Assembly: GCF_014648095.1 (NCBI RefSeq)
Contig: NZ_BMQL01000019.1
Span: 32,371-96,370 of the forward strand
Origin: Deinococcus ruber
GTDB lineage: Bacteria; Deinococcota; Deinococci; Deinococcales; Deinococcaceae
Direction of reading: 5' to 3'
DNA: 64,000 nucleotides
Within the stretch, counting starts at the first letter, position 1; each line of letters begins with the position of its first letter. Shown here piece after piece: positions 46,572 through 56,592 of the stretch. The notes under the pieces were generated by a model. It was given only the letters and a program-made list of their open reading frames with translations. It ran no database searches and had not been told where the DNA came from. Position numbers and translations under genes: made by a program.

Positions 46572-48206
46572 ATGGACGCCATCTGGCGACTGCAGATCAG
46601 CACCGCAGACGGGACGTTCCGCACGCAGCAGGACATGGGCAGCCTGAAGATCGACGGTTCGCCGATCATGAATGTGGACGGCACCGGCAACTGCACTGAA
46701 TGTACCTTCAGCGGGGACATGGACATCGGCCCCCGCGAGAAAGTCACGGTGCAGTGGAGCGACGACGGGGGCACGACCTGGAAGAACCGTTTTCAAGGTG
46801 TGGCCACCCAGTCGAAGAGCCCACAGGCATACTTCGGCGGGTACAAGCTGGTCGGCCTTCTGAAGAAGCTGGAGGAGGCCGAGGCGTCCAAATCCCTGCC
46901 AGCGGGCGACCTGAGTGGGCAGGTACAGCAGCTGCTGACCGATACCCTCGCCAGCGGGCAGGTCGGCACGCTGCTACAGCCAACCGTGCAGGTGGTGGGC
47001 ACCTTCACGCCGCTCACCAGCAATAAGATCGTCCCCAACTACCAGAAGGTCAGCGAGGTCTTGAAAAGCGTCCTCTGTCCAAGACTCTCGGGGTCGCTCG
47101 TCGCGGTGAATGCCGACGGGCAGTTGCTATTCGGGTTGTTCGAGGGCACCTTGGCCCTCGACGAACTCGACGCCAATGTGCAGCCGGTGCAGTGGGGGGA
47201 CGTGGACGCCGAGGAGCTGATCACCGACCTGCGGCTGATCTGGCCGAAGACCATGGGCGGCCAGATCAGCACCTGGGACGGGTCGCTCGATGGCGGTGGT
47301 CGCCGGATCTACAGCGTATTGAAGGACCAACAGAACACCCTCGCGTCCGCACTGGTGGCTGGGCCGACCAGCGCGTATGGCCGGAGTGTGCAGACCCTGG
47401 GCGTCATTCTCGACAGCGCGAACTTCATGCGCCGGGCTCCGAATGGCAGTGTGACGCTCGCGCCTGCCGTGATCGTCAGCGGCGGAAGCAGTACGCCGGG
47501 GCTGACGATCACGGGGGACGATGCCACCAGTTCCGAACTGTGGGACGGGGACCGGAATACCTACGCGACGTTGACGCCCGATCCGGCAGGCGGCGGGTAC
47601 GCGGTGTTCAATCTGGTCCTGCCCTATGCAGCCGGGCTGGGCGTGCCGATTGGGGTGGAGTTCGCGGCGGAAAACGTCTCCGTGGCGAGCATCGTGCTGG
47701 ACGACTCGCAGCGGAGCTTCATCTCGATCTCCCCAGGGGGCAGCAGCGGCTTTTACCTGATTCCTGATGAGGTGCGGGCGCTGCTGGCCACCACGACCGC
47801 GTCATCAGGACCGACACTCACCCTGTCGCTGCGAATGACCGACCTGCACGCCCCGGCGCTGCTGCGGGCGTGCTCACTGATCTGGGTGGATCCGGCATTC
47901 AGTGGACCGCTGCTCACAGCGGTCCTGCGGCTCCCTGCCCCAGCAGCGGGGAGTGTGGTGGTGAACGGCTGGCCGGACCCACTGCCGAAGGTCAGTGTGC
48001 AGCGAAGGGGGCTGAGCCACGAACCGCTGGACGTGATCACGCTGCCCGCCAGCTACACCTACCGAGTGAACGCCGGTGGCGCGTTGGAGACCGAGATCAA
48101 GCTCGGTCAGCGGGACGCACCCGACGTCAGCGCTCAGGCGACGCTGGTCAAACAACGTGACAAGAACGCCACCCTCGCCGCCGTGCGGGTCAGCGGCAGC
48201 ACCTGA
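46572..48206 (+). CDS. Tail tip / distal tail-associated protein
   Basis: Encodes 544 residues from an ATG eight bases after GAGGAGGTG. N-terminal beta domain (WRLQISTADGTFRTQQDMGS) and the ERVTVQWSDDGG-type segment resemble distal tail/tail-tip hub proteins; the middle (DLRLIWPKTMGGQISTWDGS) and C-terminal beta domains could hold carbohydrate-binding modules. Position immediately after the tape measure gene supports a tail-tip role. Confidence 0.62.
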   Translation: MDAIWRLQISTADGTFRTQQDMGSLKIDGSPIMNVDGTGNCTECTFSGDMDIGPREKVTVQWSDDGGTTWKNRFQGVATQSKSPQAYFGGYKLVGLLKKLEEAEASKSLPAGDLSGQVQQLLTDTLASGQVGTLLQPTVQVVGTFTPLTSNKIVPNYQKVSEVLKSVLCPRLSGSLVAVNADGQLLFGLFEGTLALDELDANVQPVQWGDVDAEELITDLRLIWPKTMGGQISTWDGSLDGGGRRIYSVLKDQQNTLASALVAGPTSAYGRSVQTLGVILDSANFMRRAPNGSVTLAPAVIVSGGSSTPGLTITGDDATSSELWDGDRNTYATLTPDPAGGGYAVFNLVLPYAAGLGVPIGVEFAAENVSVASIVLDDSQRSFISISPGGSSGFYLIPDEVRALLATTTASSGPTLTLSLRMTDLHAPALLRACSLIWVDPAFSGPLLTAVLRLPAPAAGSVVVNGWPDPLPKVSVQRRGLSHEPLDVITLPASYTYRVNAGGALETEIKLGQRDAPDVSAQATLVKQRDKNATLAAVRVSGST

Positions 48207-48215
48207 GGAGCACAG

Positions 48216-48635
48216 ATGGCCCATCAACTCCGGGCGAGCGACACCTGGATCGAGTTGCCGCCCACCGCCGACTATGACGACCCTGAATACAAGCCCAACC
48301 AGGAGCAGAAACAGACGGCGGGCGCGATGCAGACGTGGGTGACACGCGGCACCACGCCCGCTGGCGCTCGCCTGAAGATGAAGCTGACCGTCTCTGCCAC
48401 CACCCCGCAGGCCTGCGAAGATGAAGTGGAACGCCTGTGCGCCGCTTTCCAGAATGCCGATGCCTTCCGTGACGGCGTCGGACAGCGATTCTTGCGAATC
48501 AACGGTTTGCCGACCATCACACGCGGGAAGTTCCGGGGGCGCTGCAACCGCGACGTGCAGGTGGACTGGCCACTTCTGACCCCGTTCTGGTACGACAACG
48601 ACGCCGACTTCAGCAGCACCCGACTCAGCCCGTAA
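48216..48635 (+). CDS. Small tail protein
   Basis: Encodes 139 residues, alpha-beta (LKMKLTVSATTPQACEDEVE ... TITRGKFRGRCNRDVQVDWP). Preceded by GAGGAG. Its place between tail-tip and fibre genes suggests a baseplate component. Family not recognised. Confidence 0.6.
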   Translation: MAHQLRASDTWIELPPTADYDDPEYKPNQEQKQTAGAMQTWVTRGTTPAGARLKMKLTVSATTPQACEDEVERLCAAFQNADAFRDGVGQRFLRINGLPTITRGKFRGRCNRDVQVDWPLLTPFWYDNDADFSSTRLSP

Positions 48636-48643
48636 GGAGGCCC

Positions 48644-49588
48644 ATGTCCGCAGCCATCCTCACCCCGGTCGTCGGGGTGCCCTCCACCATCCCTCCGAGC
48701 AAACTCAGCACCCTGACCGGCGTGGCGACCTACGACGGGCCGTACATCGGCGGCCCGACCGGGTTGGGCATCGGCAGCATGCCGTTCAAGTGGGACATCA
48801 GCAGTAACGGCTGGGTCACCATGGATCCGTCTCCAACGGCGCTTGCCCTGCCTGTCGCTCGCGGCGACATCCTGAACAGCGCAGCCCCGACCGGCTGGCT
48901 GGTGATCGACCTGACCTGGCAGGGACTGGACAACAAGAATCAGAAGGTCCGGCTGCAACTCCGGCCCGCCGCTGGCGCGAACCAGACCATCGACCTGTCG
49001 GTCACTCCCACACCACTCGCCTACACCACGCCGCAGCAACTGATCGACCTGATGAATGGGGCCGATGCCGCCAGGATTGCTGCCGACGCCGCGAGGGCTG
49101 CCGCTAATACAGCGGCAGGCACGGCGACAACAGCAGCGGGGACAGCGACAGCAGCGGCCGCCGCCGCAGACACGGCGCGGACCACCCTCACCTCGCAGGT
49201 CACTGCCGCGCTGCTCGCCAACACCGCTGCGCTCACGACGTCCCTGAACAACGCGGCGGACCTGGCGGGCGCAAAACTATACGCCTCCACGACGGAGCGG
49301 AACGCTGACGCCGCTGCGAACGGCACCTGGGGACGCTCGCTGAGTGACAACACGCTGGCTCGGCGAGAAGCGGGTGCGTGGGTGGTACGGGGCAGCGCAG
49401 GTGGCGTGATTCCCCTCACGCGCACGCAGCGCCAGGCACTCACACCGCTGATCACCACCCAGGTGCTCGAAACCGACACCCACCTCGCCGTGACGTACTA
49501 CGTCGGCACCGGCTGGCGACGGGACGGTGACGGCGGCGATCCAGACTTCGTGGCTCCGCCACCCACCGACACGGGAGACTTCACATGA
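48644..49588 (+). CDS. Tail protein with Ala-rich coiled coil
   Basis: Encodes 314 residues. An N-terminal beta domain (about 1-130) is followed by a long Ala/Thr-rich stretch (AANTAAGTATTAAGTATAAA), typical of trimeric fibre shafts, and a C-terminal segment (YASTTERNADAAANGTWGRS) common in fibre base proteins. Overlaps the next gene (ATGA). Probably links the baseplate to the fibre. Confidence 0.62.
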   Translation: MSAAILTPVVGVPSTIPPSKLSTLTGVATYDGPYIGGPTGLGIGSMPFKWDISSNGWVTMDPSPTALALPVARGDILNSAAPTGWLVIDLTWQGLDNKNQKVRLQLRPAAGANQTIDLSVTPTPLAYTTPQQLIDLMNGADAARIAADAARAAANTAAGTATTAAGTATAAAAAADTARTTLTSQVTAALLANTAALTTSLNNAADLAGAKLYASTTERNADAAANGTWGRSLSDNTLARREAGAWVVRGSAGGVIPLTRTQRQALTPLITTQVLETDTHLAVTYYVGTGWRRDGDGGDPDFVAPPPTDTGDFT

Positions 49589-52548
49589 GCAGCGATTTCC
49601 GTATCTGGCGTGTGGCAGCCGCCAATCTGAGCAGTTGGCTAGCGACGGTCCGTGCATTGCCGAACAAAGCGGGCGGCACCAGCAACAGCGCCGCAGGCAA
49701 TCTGCTGTACCGTCCGGACACGTACCCCCAGGGGCTGCAATACGTCACGTCAGACGACGGCACCACCCCGAACTTTCTGAATCTCCCCGGCGAGACGCAG
49801 GTGGCCACGGTGTTGGCCGACCCTGCCAAGACCACCAAGCCTCAGCTGTTCAACATCCTGGCGCGGGGCGAGGTGCAGACCAGCGACCTGGCATCCGGTA
49901 CCCTCGACGCGGGCAGCCGCACACAGCTCTACGACGGTGCAGGCCAGCTCAGGGTGGTCACGAATGCCCAGGCAGGCACCGTCAACAACGTGGACGTGTT
50001 CCAGCTTGCGGGCGGGAAGAAAGCAGTGCGGCAGTACACCGAGGTTCACCCCAGCTACTTCGGCCTTTCAGCCAGTAATACAGACACCCAGAACGCCACC
50101 GCCATGAGCCTGCTGGCTGATTTCTCGCTCTCCAAAGCTGACGGGTCGATCTCGAACCTCCAGCGCGGCGGTGTGTCGCTCAAATTGCCCCCCGGCGTGT
50201 ACTACTACGGCGATTCCAGCACCATCAAGGGCAACGTCTCCATCAAAGGCACGCACCCACGCGGGGCGGTGTTGTACCACACCGGCACCGGGAAGGCGTT
50301 GACGTTCAACAGCACGATCACTGGCCCGTTTACGGCGGGGAGCTATTACACGGCGGCTGTCTCGCTGGAAGACTTGACGATCATGTCTCCGAGCGGGCAG
50401 GGGCTGTTCTTCGGCAGTGTCATTCAGCCGCAAATTGCCCTGACCCGCGTGGAGATGTTCAAAATCAGCAGCGGCTACGCCATCGACACGGGCGACGCGG
50501 TGTATTTCATGCTGGTTGACAACTGCTTTCTGCACAACATCGACAAGGGGGTGCATCAGAGCGCTTACTGCGATTTGTTCGTGTTGAAAGACTGCAAGAT
50601 CGGTTCTTCAAACGGCGTCATGGCCTATCTTCAGGGGCCGACAGCCCGACTTATTCGCAATAATTTCGAGGCATGTAGCGACGGAGTGGCAGCGGTGCAG
50701 GTAGCAATTGGTGCGGTCGCCACCGGGTATATCAAAATCCACGAGAACCGCTTCGGCCAGGAGAGCAACGCGGCGAACTGGTTGGCTCCCATTGCGCCGT
50801 TCGATATCGCGGTGCTCACCACGACCGCGACCAAGCAGGTAGCGGGCCTGAGCATCCGGGGCAACGATCATTTATGCACCATTGACAACGCCATTACCTA
50901 TGACACAGACGGGACGACCGTGATCGGCGCGAATCACCGTAAGACTGCGCCCGTGCTGCTGAACGTCGGCCTAGCCACCAGCTATATCGGCGGGAATTCC
51001 ATGCTGAACTACCCCTCCACCGACTACATCACCACTGGGGCCGCAACCGTCGTGCGGGACAACATGAGCATGCCGGATGGCCTGATGGTGGATCGTCTCA
51101 GCGGCGTGAGCGTCCTGATGCGCGGGCTGACGACTGAAAGTGTGGCCTCCGCACGGCGGCGCACGCGGGTGGTGCCAAGTACCACCGCTTCCTTCTCGGG
51201 CGGTGTGTTCGGCTGCTACAACTCAGCAGCCGTGGACAACTACCCAGTTGTGGACTGGGCGAACTATCAGTTGCCGCAGACCCTTGCCCGATTGGGTGGC
51301 TATGTCGAGGATGTGGTGTACACCAGTGGTATGCCGATGTGGATGGACACACCCGGCAGCATTGTCACGATGGCAATCAACGGGGCAGCCTACCCAGTGG
51401 GGACGCCCGTCTATATCGACACCAGTGGGAAGCCCACTTTCACGCCCCCCAGTCTGTCCCGGCGAATCGGCTTCAGTCAGACCCCAGTGTCTCCAGCAAC
51501 AGTGCGGCTGGAATTTGCGGCCAATCTGTGTGCGGCTGCCATTCCGACCTCTGGCACATACACGGCAGGCATGGTGGTAGACGCCATCACGCCGATCACC
51601 AGCGGCAGCGGCATCAACCAGTACACCGTGACCGGCTGGACGCGCCTCACCACGGGCAGCACCCACGTGCTTGGCACCGACTGGCAGGAGAACCGTACCC
51701 GACCCGACAGCGAGTTCACCGACCTTCAGACCCGCGTGGCAACCCTGGAAGGCAGCGGCGCGGCCACCAACCCCTACATCTACGGAGAGCTGGCGCAGGC
51801 ACTCACGGCGGGCGTGTGGCCCGTCTACGCTTCCAACGAGCAGTCGGGACAGACCAACATGCCGCGCATCGCTGCGGCCAACGGTGCCGACACCAGCCGT
51901 CAGGCCATCGGCGTGGTGGTTGCCCCTGCTGGCGGGCAAGTCGCCAACGACATCGTGAAGGTCTATCTCCCTGGTGCGGAGTTGACCACCACCATCGACG
52001 CGACGAGCCAGGTGTTGAACGCGCCGCTGTACGCCAGCGCTGGCACGGGCCTGCTGACCTTCAGCAATGCGTCGGTGGCGGGCGTGCCCCGTGTGATGGC
52101 CCGCCTGGTCAGCGGCGGCGGCGCTGACACCACCGCGACCATCCGTGTGACGCTCGAAGCCCCGCGCTGGAGTGCCATGCCCACCACCGGGCAGTTCTAT
52201 CAGAACGACTTCGTGGAGGCCGCCAGCTCCACCATCCTCGGATCAGCAGGCGGGCGGTACATGCTGCGCGGCTGGGACCGTCTCACCACCGGATCGGCCC
52301 ATGTGCTCGGCACCGACTGGACCCCGGTTTATGTGCTGATCGATCCGCCACCCGTGAAGCTCTCCGGCACCACCTCAGGCACCGTCGGCACGACAACGAC
52401 AGTCGCCCATGGTCTGGGCGCGACCCCCAGCCGCGTGCAGATCACCTCCAAAGGCGCAGGCACGGTGTACTTCACAGCGGTGGACGCCACCAACGTCACC
52501 GTGGCGGGAACTGCCGCCAGCCTCGGTTTCGATCTCTACGTGAGTTGA
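49585..52548 (+). CDS. Tail fibre / tailspike with beta-helix
   Basis: Encodes 987 residues. The N-terminal 150 residues probably bind the tail; residues about 150-490 have the short repeated turns of a right-handed beta-helix (GDSSTIKGNVSIKGTHPRGA, RLIRNNFEACSDGVAAVQVA), the fold of tailspike depolymerases. Downstream are two related domains, each with RLTTGS-HVLGTDW, about 210 residues apart, and a C-terminal GTTSGTVGTTTTVAHGLG unit. It should bind or degrade surface polysaccharide. Active-site residues cannot be assigned. Confidence 0.75.
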   Translation: MSSDFRIWRVAAANLSSWLATVRALPNKAGGTSNSAAGNLLYRPDTYPQGLQYVTSDDGTTPNFLNLPGETQVATVLADPAKTTKPQLFNILARGEVQTSDLASGTLDAGSRTQLYDGAGQLRVVTNAQAGTVNNVDVFQLAGGKKAVRQYTEVHPSYFGLSASNTDTQNATAMSLLADFSLSKADGSISNLQRGGVSLKLPPGVYYYGDSSTIKGNVSIKGTHPRGAVLYHTGTGKALTFNSTITGPFTAGSYYTAAVSLEDLTIMSPSGQGLFFGSVIQPQIALTRVEMFKISSGYAIDTGDAVYFMLVDNCFLHNIDKGVHQSAYCDLFVLKDCKIGSSNGVMAYLQGPTARLIRNNFEACSDGVAAVQVAIGAVATGYIKIHENRFGQESNAANWLAPIAPFDIAVLTTTATKQVAGLSIRGNDHLCTIDNAITYDTDGTTVIGANHRKTAPVLLNVGLATSYIGGNSMLNYPSTDYITTGAATVVRDNMSMPDGLMVDRLSGVSVLMRGLTTESVASARRRTRVVPSTTASFSGGVFGCYNSAAVDNYPVVDWANYQLPQTLARLGGYVEDVVYTSGMPMWMDTPGSIVTMAINGAAYPVGTPVYIDTSGKPTFTPPSLSRRIGFSQTPVSPATVRLEFAANLCAAAIPTSGTYTAGMVVDAITPITSGSGINQYTVTGWTRLTTGSTHVLGTDWQENRTRPDSEFTDLQTRVATLEGSGAATNPYIYGELAQALTAGVWPVYASNEQSGQTNMPRIAAANGADTSRQAIGVVVAPAGGQVANDIVKVYLPGAELTTTIDATSQVLNAPLYASAGTGLLTFSNASVAGVPRVMARLVSGGGADTTATIRVTLEAPRWSAMPTTGQFYQNDFVEAASSTILGSAGGRYMLRGWDRLTTGSAHVLGTDWTPVYVLIDPPPVKLSGTTSGTVGTTTTVAHGLGATPSRVQITSKGAGTVYFTAVDATNVTVAGTAASLGFDLYVS

Positions 52549-52576
52549 AGCCCTGGACGCGCCCCCACCAGCCCTG

Positions 52577-52597
52577 ACCCCGCTTCGGCGGGGTTCT
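52577..52597 (+). terminator. Terminator with TTCG loop
   Basis: CCCCGC-TTCG-GCGGGG (52578-52593) followed by TTCT. A ribosome binding site (CCGGAGGT) and an ATG follow about 50 bases later. Confidence 0.6.
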
Positions 52598-52653
52598 GCT
52601 GGCTTCCCGGTGTCCCACATCTCGCCCCTCACTCAGCTCTCCGGAGGTATTCC

Positions 52654-53049
52654 ATGACCAGCATCACCCCAGAAATGCAGGCGATTATCGACACCGAGGT
52701 CACCAAAAGGCTCGCCGTGAAAGCGCTCGACGGCGAGGTCGCACTGTTCGACGCGCTCGACCGACTCAAAGATGACGTGGTCGCACTGGACGAGCAGACG
52801 CTCGACGCCCTGCGAAGCCGAGTGGCACAGGAAGCGGACGGTGGGTGCAGCCTGCTTCACCGTTATCTCGATCAGCGCTACCTGTGCGCTGGGCAGGAGG
52901 ACTACGACCACACCGACGCACAGAGCTACTTGAGCCGCGTGCAGCCGCTGCTCGGCGTGGCGGGCGATGTGTTGGCCGCGCCCGTCGCCGGGCCTGCACA
53001 GACCCCTGAGAACATCGTCGGCATCGCGGGTAACGGAGGCGAATTCTAA
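52654..53049 (+). CDS. Hypothetical tail-region protein
   Basis: Encodes 131 residues, acidic and helical in its first half (EMQAIIDTEVTKRLAVKALD), with a Cys pair in the middle and a Gly/Ala-rich end. It may be a chaperone for the neighbouring fibre proteins, as such small helical genes often are. Stop and next start overlap (TAATG). Confidence 0.6.
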   Translation: MTSITPEMQAIIDTEVTKRLAVKALDGEVALFDALDRLKDDVVALDEQTLDALRSRVAQEADGGCSLLHRYLDQRYLCAGQEDYDHTDAQSYLSRVQPLLGVAGDVLAAPVAGPAQTPENIVGIAGNGGEF

Positions 53050-53444
53050 TGGCGAAACAATCTGTAGGATCCCTGAACAGCATGCTGAGTGCGCTGAGTG
53101 CGCTGTTCACGGCCACCAGCACTATCGAGATCTATGCGGGCACCCAGCCCGCCAACGTGGCGACCGCGATCAGCACGCAAACCAAGCTGGTCACGCTCAG
53201 CATGAGCGCCCCTGCGTTCGGTGCGCCTGCCAATGCGGTGCTGACCGCCAACGCCATCGCCAACGGCACGGCTATCGCGTCGGGCACCGCGACCTTCGCC
53301 CGCATCAAAGACGGCAGCGGCACGGCCATCATGGACTTGTCGGTGGGCACGACGGGTGCGGAGATCAACTTCAACAGCACGGCCTTCGTCTCTGGCGGCG
53401 TGATTTCGATTACCAGCATGACGCTCACGCAGCCCGGCCTGTAA
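53049..53444 (+). CDS. Small beta-rich tail protein
   Basis: Encodes 131 residues, Ala/Thr/Ser-rich with regular beta segments (KLVTLSMSAPAFGAPANAVL; GTAIASGTATFARIKDGSGT). It could be a fibre shaft or decoration piece. Starts in the stop of the preceding gene. Confidence 0.6.
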   Translation: MAKQSVGSLNSMLSALSALFTATSTIEIYAGTQPANVATAISTQTKLVTLSMSAPAFGAPANAVLTANAIANGTAIASGTATFARIKDGSGTAIMDLSVGTTGAEINFNSTAFVSGGVISITSMTLTQPGL

Positions 53445-53459
53445 GGCGCGTGATCCCGC

Positions 53460-56231
53460 GTGGCTGACAATTTCGGCCCGGCCCCCGTCACGCTCGGCGT
53501 CACCAATTTGTTACGGGCGAGCGAGTCGCTGGGGTCGTCGAGCAACTGGGTGAAGTCCGCTGTCTCAATGGGACGTGGGCTTGTGCAAGGGCCTGATGGC
53601 AGTTTCAATACCGATAAACTGATCTGTGATTACAACGCTGGAGTCCATGAGCTTCGCCAGAGCAGTCTGACGGGTTCCTACGTTGGACAACTGTTTACGT
53701 TTAGTGTCTACGCGAAGCAAGCCGAGTATAAGTATGTGCAGATTACGTTTCTGACGACCGACAACGCGACGCTCGGAGGGTTCGCCGCTGGTTCAACAGC
53801 CATGTTTGATCTGAACCTCGGGACAGTTCAATTTACAGGTGCTGCGACTGCACTCGTCGCACGTGTTCTGCCTGCACCCAACGGATGGTATCGAATCTCG
53901 ATTACTGCCCCCCTTGCGAGCCTGATTTCAGCATTTAGTGTGTACATCACGCTCGGCGGTCCTAGCGCCAATACAAGTTTCACGGGTGACCGAACGTCAG
54001 GCGTGTATCTGTTCGGAGCACAGCTCGAAAAGTCGCCTAGCTTCAGTGCCTATCAAGCAACGACCACCAGTGCTTTGACAAGTGGGGTAGTTCCCACTTC
54101 TCGTGGATCAATTCCTGGTTCGGGAATCGCAGCCATTACCCTCGGACTGAAAAACGATGTTGTCAACGCTGCAGGACTGGGAGGAAGTGCAACCACGCTG
54201 CCAACGAACTGGTCATTCCAGTCAAGCGCTGACATGACGGTTGCTGTTGTTGGCTACGGGGATAGCGGTGTGCCGGGCGCAAAGTATATCGACGTTCGCT
54301 TTAGACGGACGGGTGGAGCAACCGGAAGTTTTACTCACGTCTTTCTGGGAAACAGCAGCAACATTTCACCCAGTGAGACGTTGGCCTTCTCGATCTATGC
54401 TCAACAGACCAACTCGGCAGCGGGAACCGTGACAAACGGTCTGGGGATGCACCTCTCGGATTTCATGGGCCTGTACATCGAAGAGTATGGCGGTGCGGTC
54501 ACGATCACGCCCTACCCTGCTCGGTACACCGCCGTCGTCTCTGCGACGAACAAACCCCAGACAGCGCAGATGCGCCCACGACTGACATTCAACTTCAGTA
54601 CGTCAACTGGTATTGATTTGACGTATCGCCTCTGGGCACCCCAGGCCGAACGAGGAAGCAGCGTCAATACGTGGACACCGGATACTGTCCTGCGAACGAC
54701 GACAAGCAATACCAGCCAGGGCCTCGCAACGGCGGCTGCCAGCGCGTTCCTGATCGCGTCTGCAACGAACAATATTCTGAACAGTTCGTTCCAGGGACTC
54801 ACGTCAAGTACGTTTCCAACAAGCTGGATCAACTTTACGGGCGATACATCAGCGACATCCACAATGGCCAGCGAGACGTATACCGCTCCTGACGGAAGTA
54901 GTCAGTCGGGCTGGCGTTACACGATCACGAATGCTGTCGCGCCCTACGACACGGCATTGACACCTGTTTTGAATATCCCTCTGAAATCTTCGATGGTCAC
55001 GTATAGCGTCGATGTTCAGGGTGTGTCCTCAAGATCGACGACTCAAAGCGTGTATCTGATGTTCCGATGGTACGTCGGGAGCGTGGCAATTGGTGATAGT
55101 GCCCAGACGGCCTTTCTATCAGCCGCTGCCTTCTTAGCGGGGACGCGTCTTTCACTGACAGCTCAAGCCCCGGCGGGAGCAACCCATGTCTTTCCGTTTG
55201 TTCGAGGAATTCAAAACACCAACGACAGCCTGCGAATTGGTCGCCCGATGCTGGAGTTTGAACCAGCTGCGAGCGGCGTGTATGTGCCGAATTCTGGCAC
55301 CACGACCGGCAGTTCCAGCAGTCAGGCGCTGGTGCCGAGGTTCGGTGGGGCTAGCTATGCGACCCAGGGCACTGAAGCGCTCACGCTGGGAGCGAGTGCC
55401 GTGCAGGCGGCTGGACTGCTGACCATTCCCGGCACGGCAGCGTGGCTTCTGGGGATGCTGAGTGCGGGCGCGAGCGGCGTGAACCGACCGTTCATCGGGC
55501 CGAGCATGCTGTCCGTCGCGGCACTGACCGCCCTCGCGGCGGGGGAGTTGTCCAGCCCCGGCCTCGCGGCGCTGCTGCTGGTGGGCGTACAGCTCGCGGC
55601 GAGTGGGATGGCCACCCCACCACTGTTTGAGGGAACGCTGTCGCTACTGCTGGGGGCGCTGCTGCCCCAGACGAGCGGAACGGTGCAGCCGACCGGACGG
55701 GCGAGTGTGTCGCTCACTGCGTTGGCGGCCGCGCTGTCAGCGGGCAATGTGCCGTTCCTGGGGAAGGCAGGGGTGGCCCTCGCGCCGCTGTCCCCGCAAA
55801 CAACGGCAGAGGTGCGCTACCTCGCTCAGCTCCAGACGACCTTTCAGGCGCTGCTGCTGAGTGGCGTGGGGGCGCATCAGCCGCCGCTGTTTCCTGGGCC
55901 GCTGGTGGGCCTGCTGGGGGCGCTGCTGCCGGATACCAACGGGCAGAACATCGCGTTTCGGGGGGGCGCGGCCGACACATTGGCCGGGTTGGTCTCGGTG
56001 CTCTCAGGGTTCCATGAACCGCCACACTTCGACGCGCCCAGCACCCTGGCCCTCCAGGCGCTCAGCGCGTTGCTGCTGGGCGAACGCGTCAACCCCTACG
56101 ACCCAGGACTCCCAACCCTGACGCTGCTCGCCCAGCTGTCGCACGCGCTGGAACTTAGCGCGGATCTGCGAGACGAGCTGGACCTCATAGCCCGCCTCGA
56201 CGCCCCCCTCGTGCTGCAAGGAGACCTATGA
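53460..56231 (+). CDS. Large tail protein with beta-sandwich domains and Leu/Ala-rich repeats
   Basis: Encodes 923 residues from a GTG with a poor ribosome binding site. Residues 1-610 hold three jelly-roll-like domains common in phage fibres (for example YVGQLFTFSVYAKQAEYKYV). Each is introduced by a TLG motif (VTLGVTN, AITLGLK, LTLGASA). From about residue 640 the protein changes to seven or eight hydrophobic repeats of about 38 residues (for example LSVAALTALAAGELSSPGLA), and the DNA changes from fairly AT-rich to very GC-rich at about 55320. The two halves appear to have different origins. Confidence 0.65.
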   Translation: MADNFGPAPVTLGVTNLLRASESLGSSSNWVKSAVSMGRGLVQGPDGSFNTDKLICDYNAGVHELRQSSLTGSYVGQLFTFSVYAKQAEYKYVQITFLTTDNATLGGFAAGSTAMFDLNLGTVQFTGAATALVARVLPAPNGWYRISITAPLASLISAFSVYITLGGPSANTSFTGDRTSGVYLFGAQLEKSPSFSAYQATTTSALTSGVVPTSRGSIPGSGIAAITLGLKNDVVNAAGLGGSATTLPTNWSFQSSADMTVAVVGYGDSGVPGAKYIDVRFRRTGGATGSFTHVFLGNSSNISPSETLAFSIYAQQTNSAAGTVTNGLGMHLSDFMGLYIEEYGGAVTITPYPARYTAVVSATNKPQTAQMRPRLTFNFSTSTGIDLTYRLWAPQAERGSSVNTWTPDTVLRTTTSNTSQGLATAAASAFLIASATNNILNSSFQGLTSSTFPTSWINFTGDTSATSTMASETYTAPDGSSQSGWRYTITNAVAPYDTALTPVLNIPLKSSMVTYSVDVQGVSSRSTTQSVYLMFRWYVGSVAIGDSAQTAFLSAAAFLAGTRLSLTAQAPAGATHVFPFVRGIQNTNDSLRIGRPMLEFEPAASGVYVPNSGTTTGSSSSQALVPRFGGASYATQGTEALTLGASAVQAAGLLTIPGTAAWLLGMLSAGASGVNRPFIGPSMLSVAALTALAAGELSSPGLAALLLVGVQLAASGMATPPLFEGTLSLLLGALLPQTSGTVQPTGRASVSLTALAAALSAGNVPFLGKAGVALAPLSPQTTAEVRYLAQLQTTFQALLLSGVGAHQPPLFPGPLVGLLGALLPDTNGQNIAFRGGAADTLAGLVSVLSGFHEPPHFDAPSTLALQALSALLLGERVNPYDPGLPTLTLLAQLSHALELSADLRDELDLIARLDAPLVLQGDL

Positions 56232-56512
56232 CCACCACCAACCGAGCCCTGCAGGCCGGTGAAGTCGGCCGCCAGCTCACCTACCTCGACGTCCAGGAAG
56301 ACCTGACGGGCGCGGTGATCGAACTGGTGGTCGAAGGACCGGGCGGCCTCCGCACGCTGCTGATGGCCGCTCAGGGTGCCCAGGCGAGCCGCGTGACGTT
56401 GGCGAGTGATTTCCCGGAGGCTGGGGCGTACAGCCTTCAGCTCCGCGCCACCTGGCCAGATCGCAAGTACCTCAGCGCCGTGCACCGGCTGAGCGTGCAA
56501 CCCAACCTGTAG
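56228..56512 (+). CDS. Small beta-rich tail protein
   Basis: Encodes 94 residues starting in an ATGA overlap with the large tail gene. The layout (REVGRQLTYLDVQEDLTGAV-like opening, then LASDFPEAGAYSLQLRATWP) matches small BppU-type or Ig-like baseplate domains that present ligands to fibres. Family assignment uncertain. Confidence 0.6.
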   Translation: MTTTNRALQAGEVGRQLTYLDVQEDLTGAVIELVVEGPGGLRTLLMAAQGAQASRVTLASDFPEAGAYSLQLRATWPDRKYLSAVHRLSVQPNL

Positions 56513-56541
56513 AACGCCCCACCCATTCACGTCCTTCTCCG

Positions 56542-56570
56542 ACCCGCCCTGGCTCAGCCTCGGCGGGTTT
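56542..56570 (+). terminator. Terminator after the tail module
   Basis: ACCCGCC (56542-56548) pairs with GGCGGGT (56562-56568) around an inner GGCT/AGCC helix, followed by TTCT. It closes the tail genes; CTGGAGG and the 56593 start follow. Confidence 0.6.
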
Positions 56571-56592
56571 CTGCTGCACCTCTGGAGGCTGT

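Noticed and set aside
49585..56231. Diversity-generating retroelement or invertible fibre segment
   Set aside because: No reverse transcriptase, no template/variable repeat pair and no inverted repeats with a nearby invertase were found.
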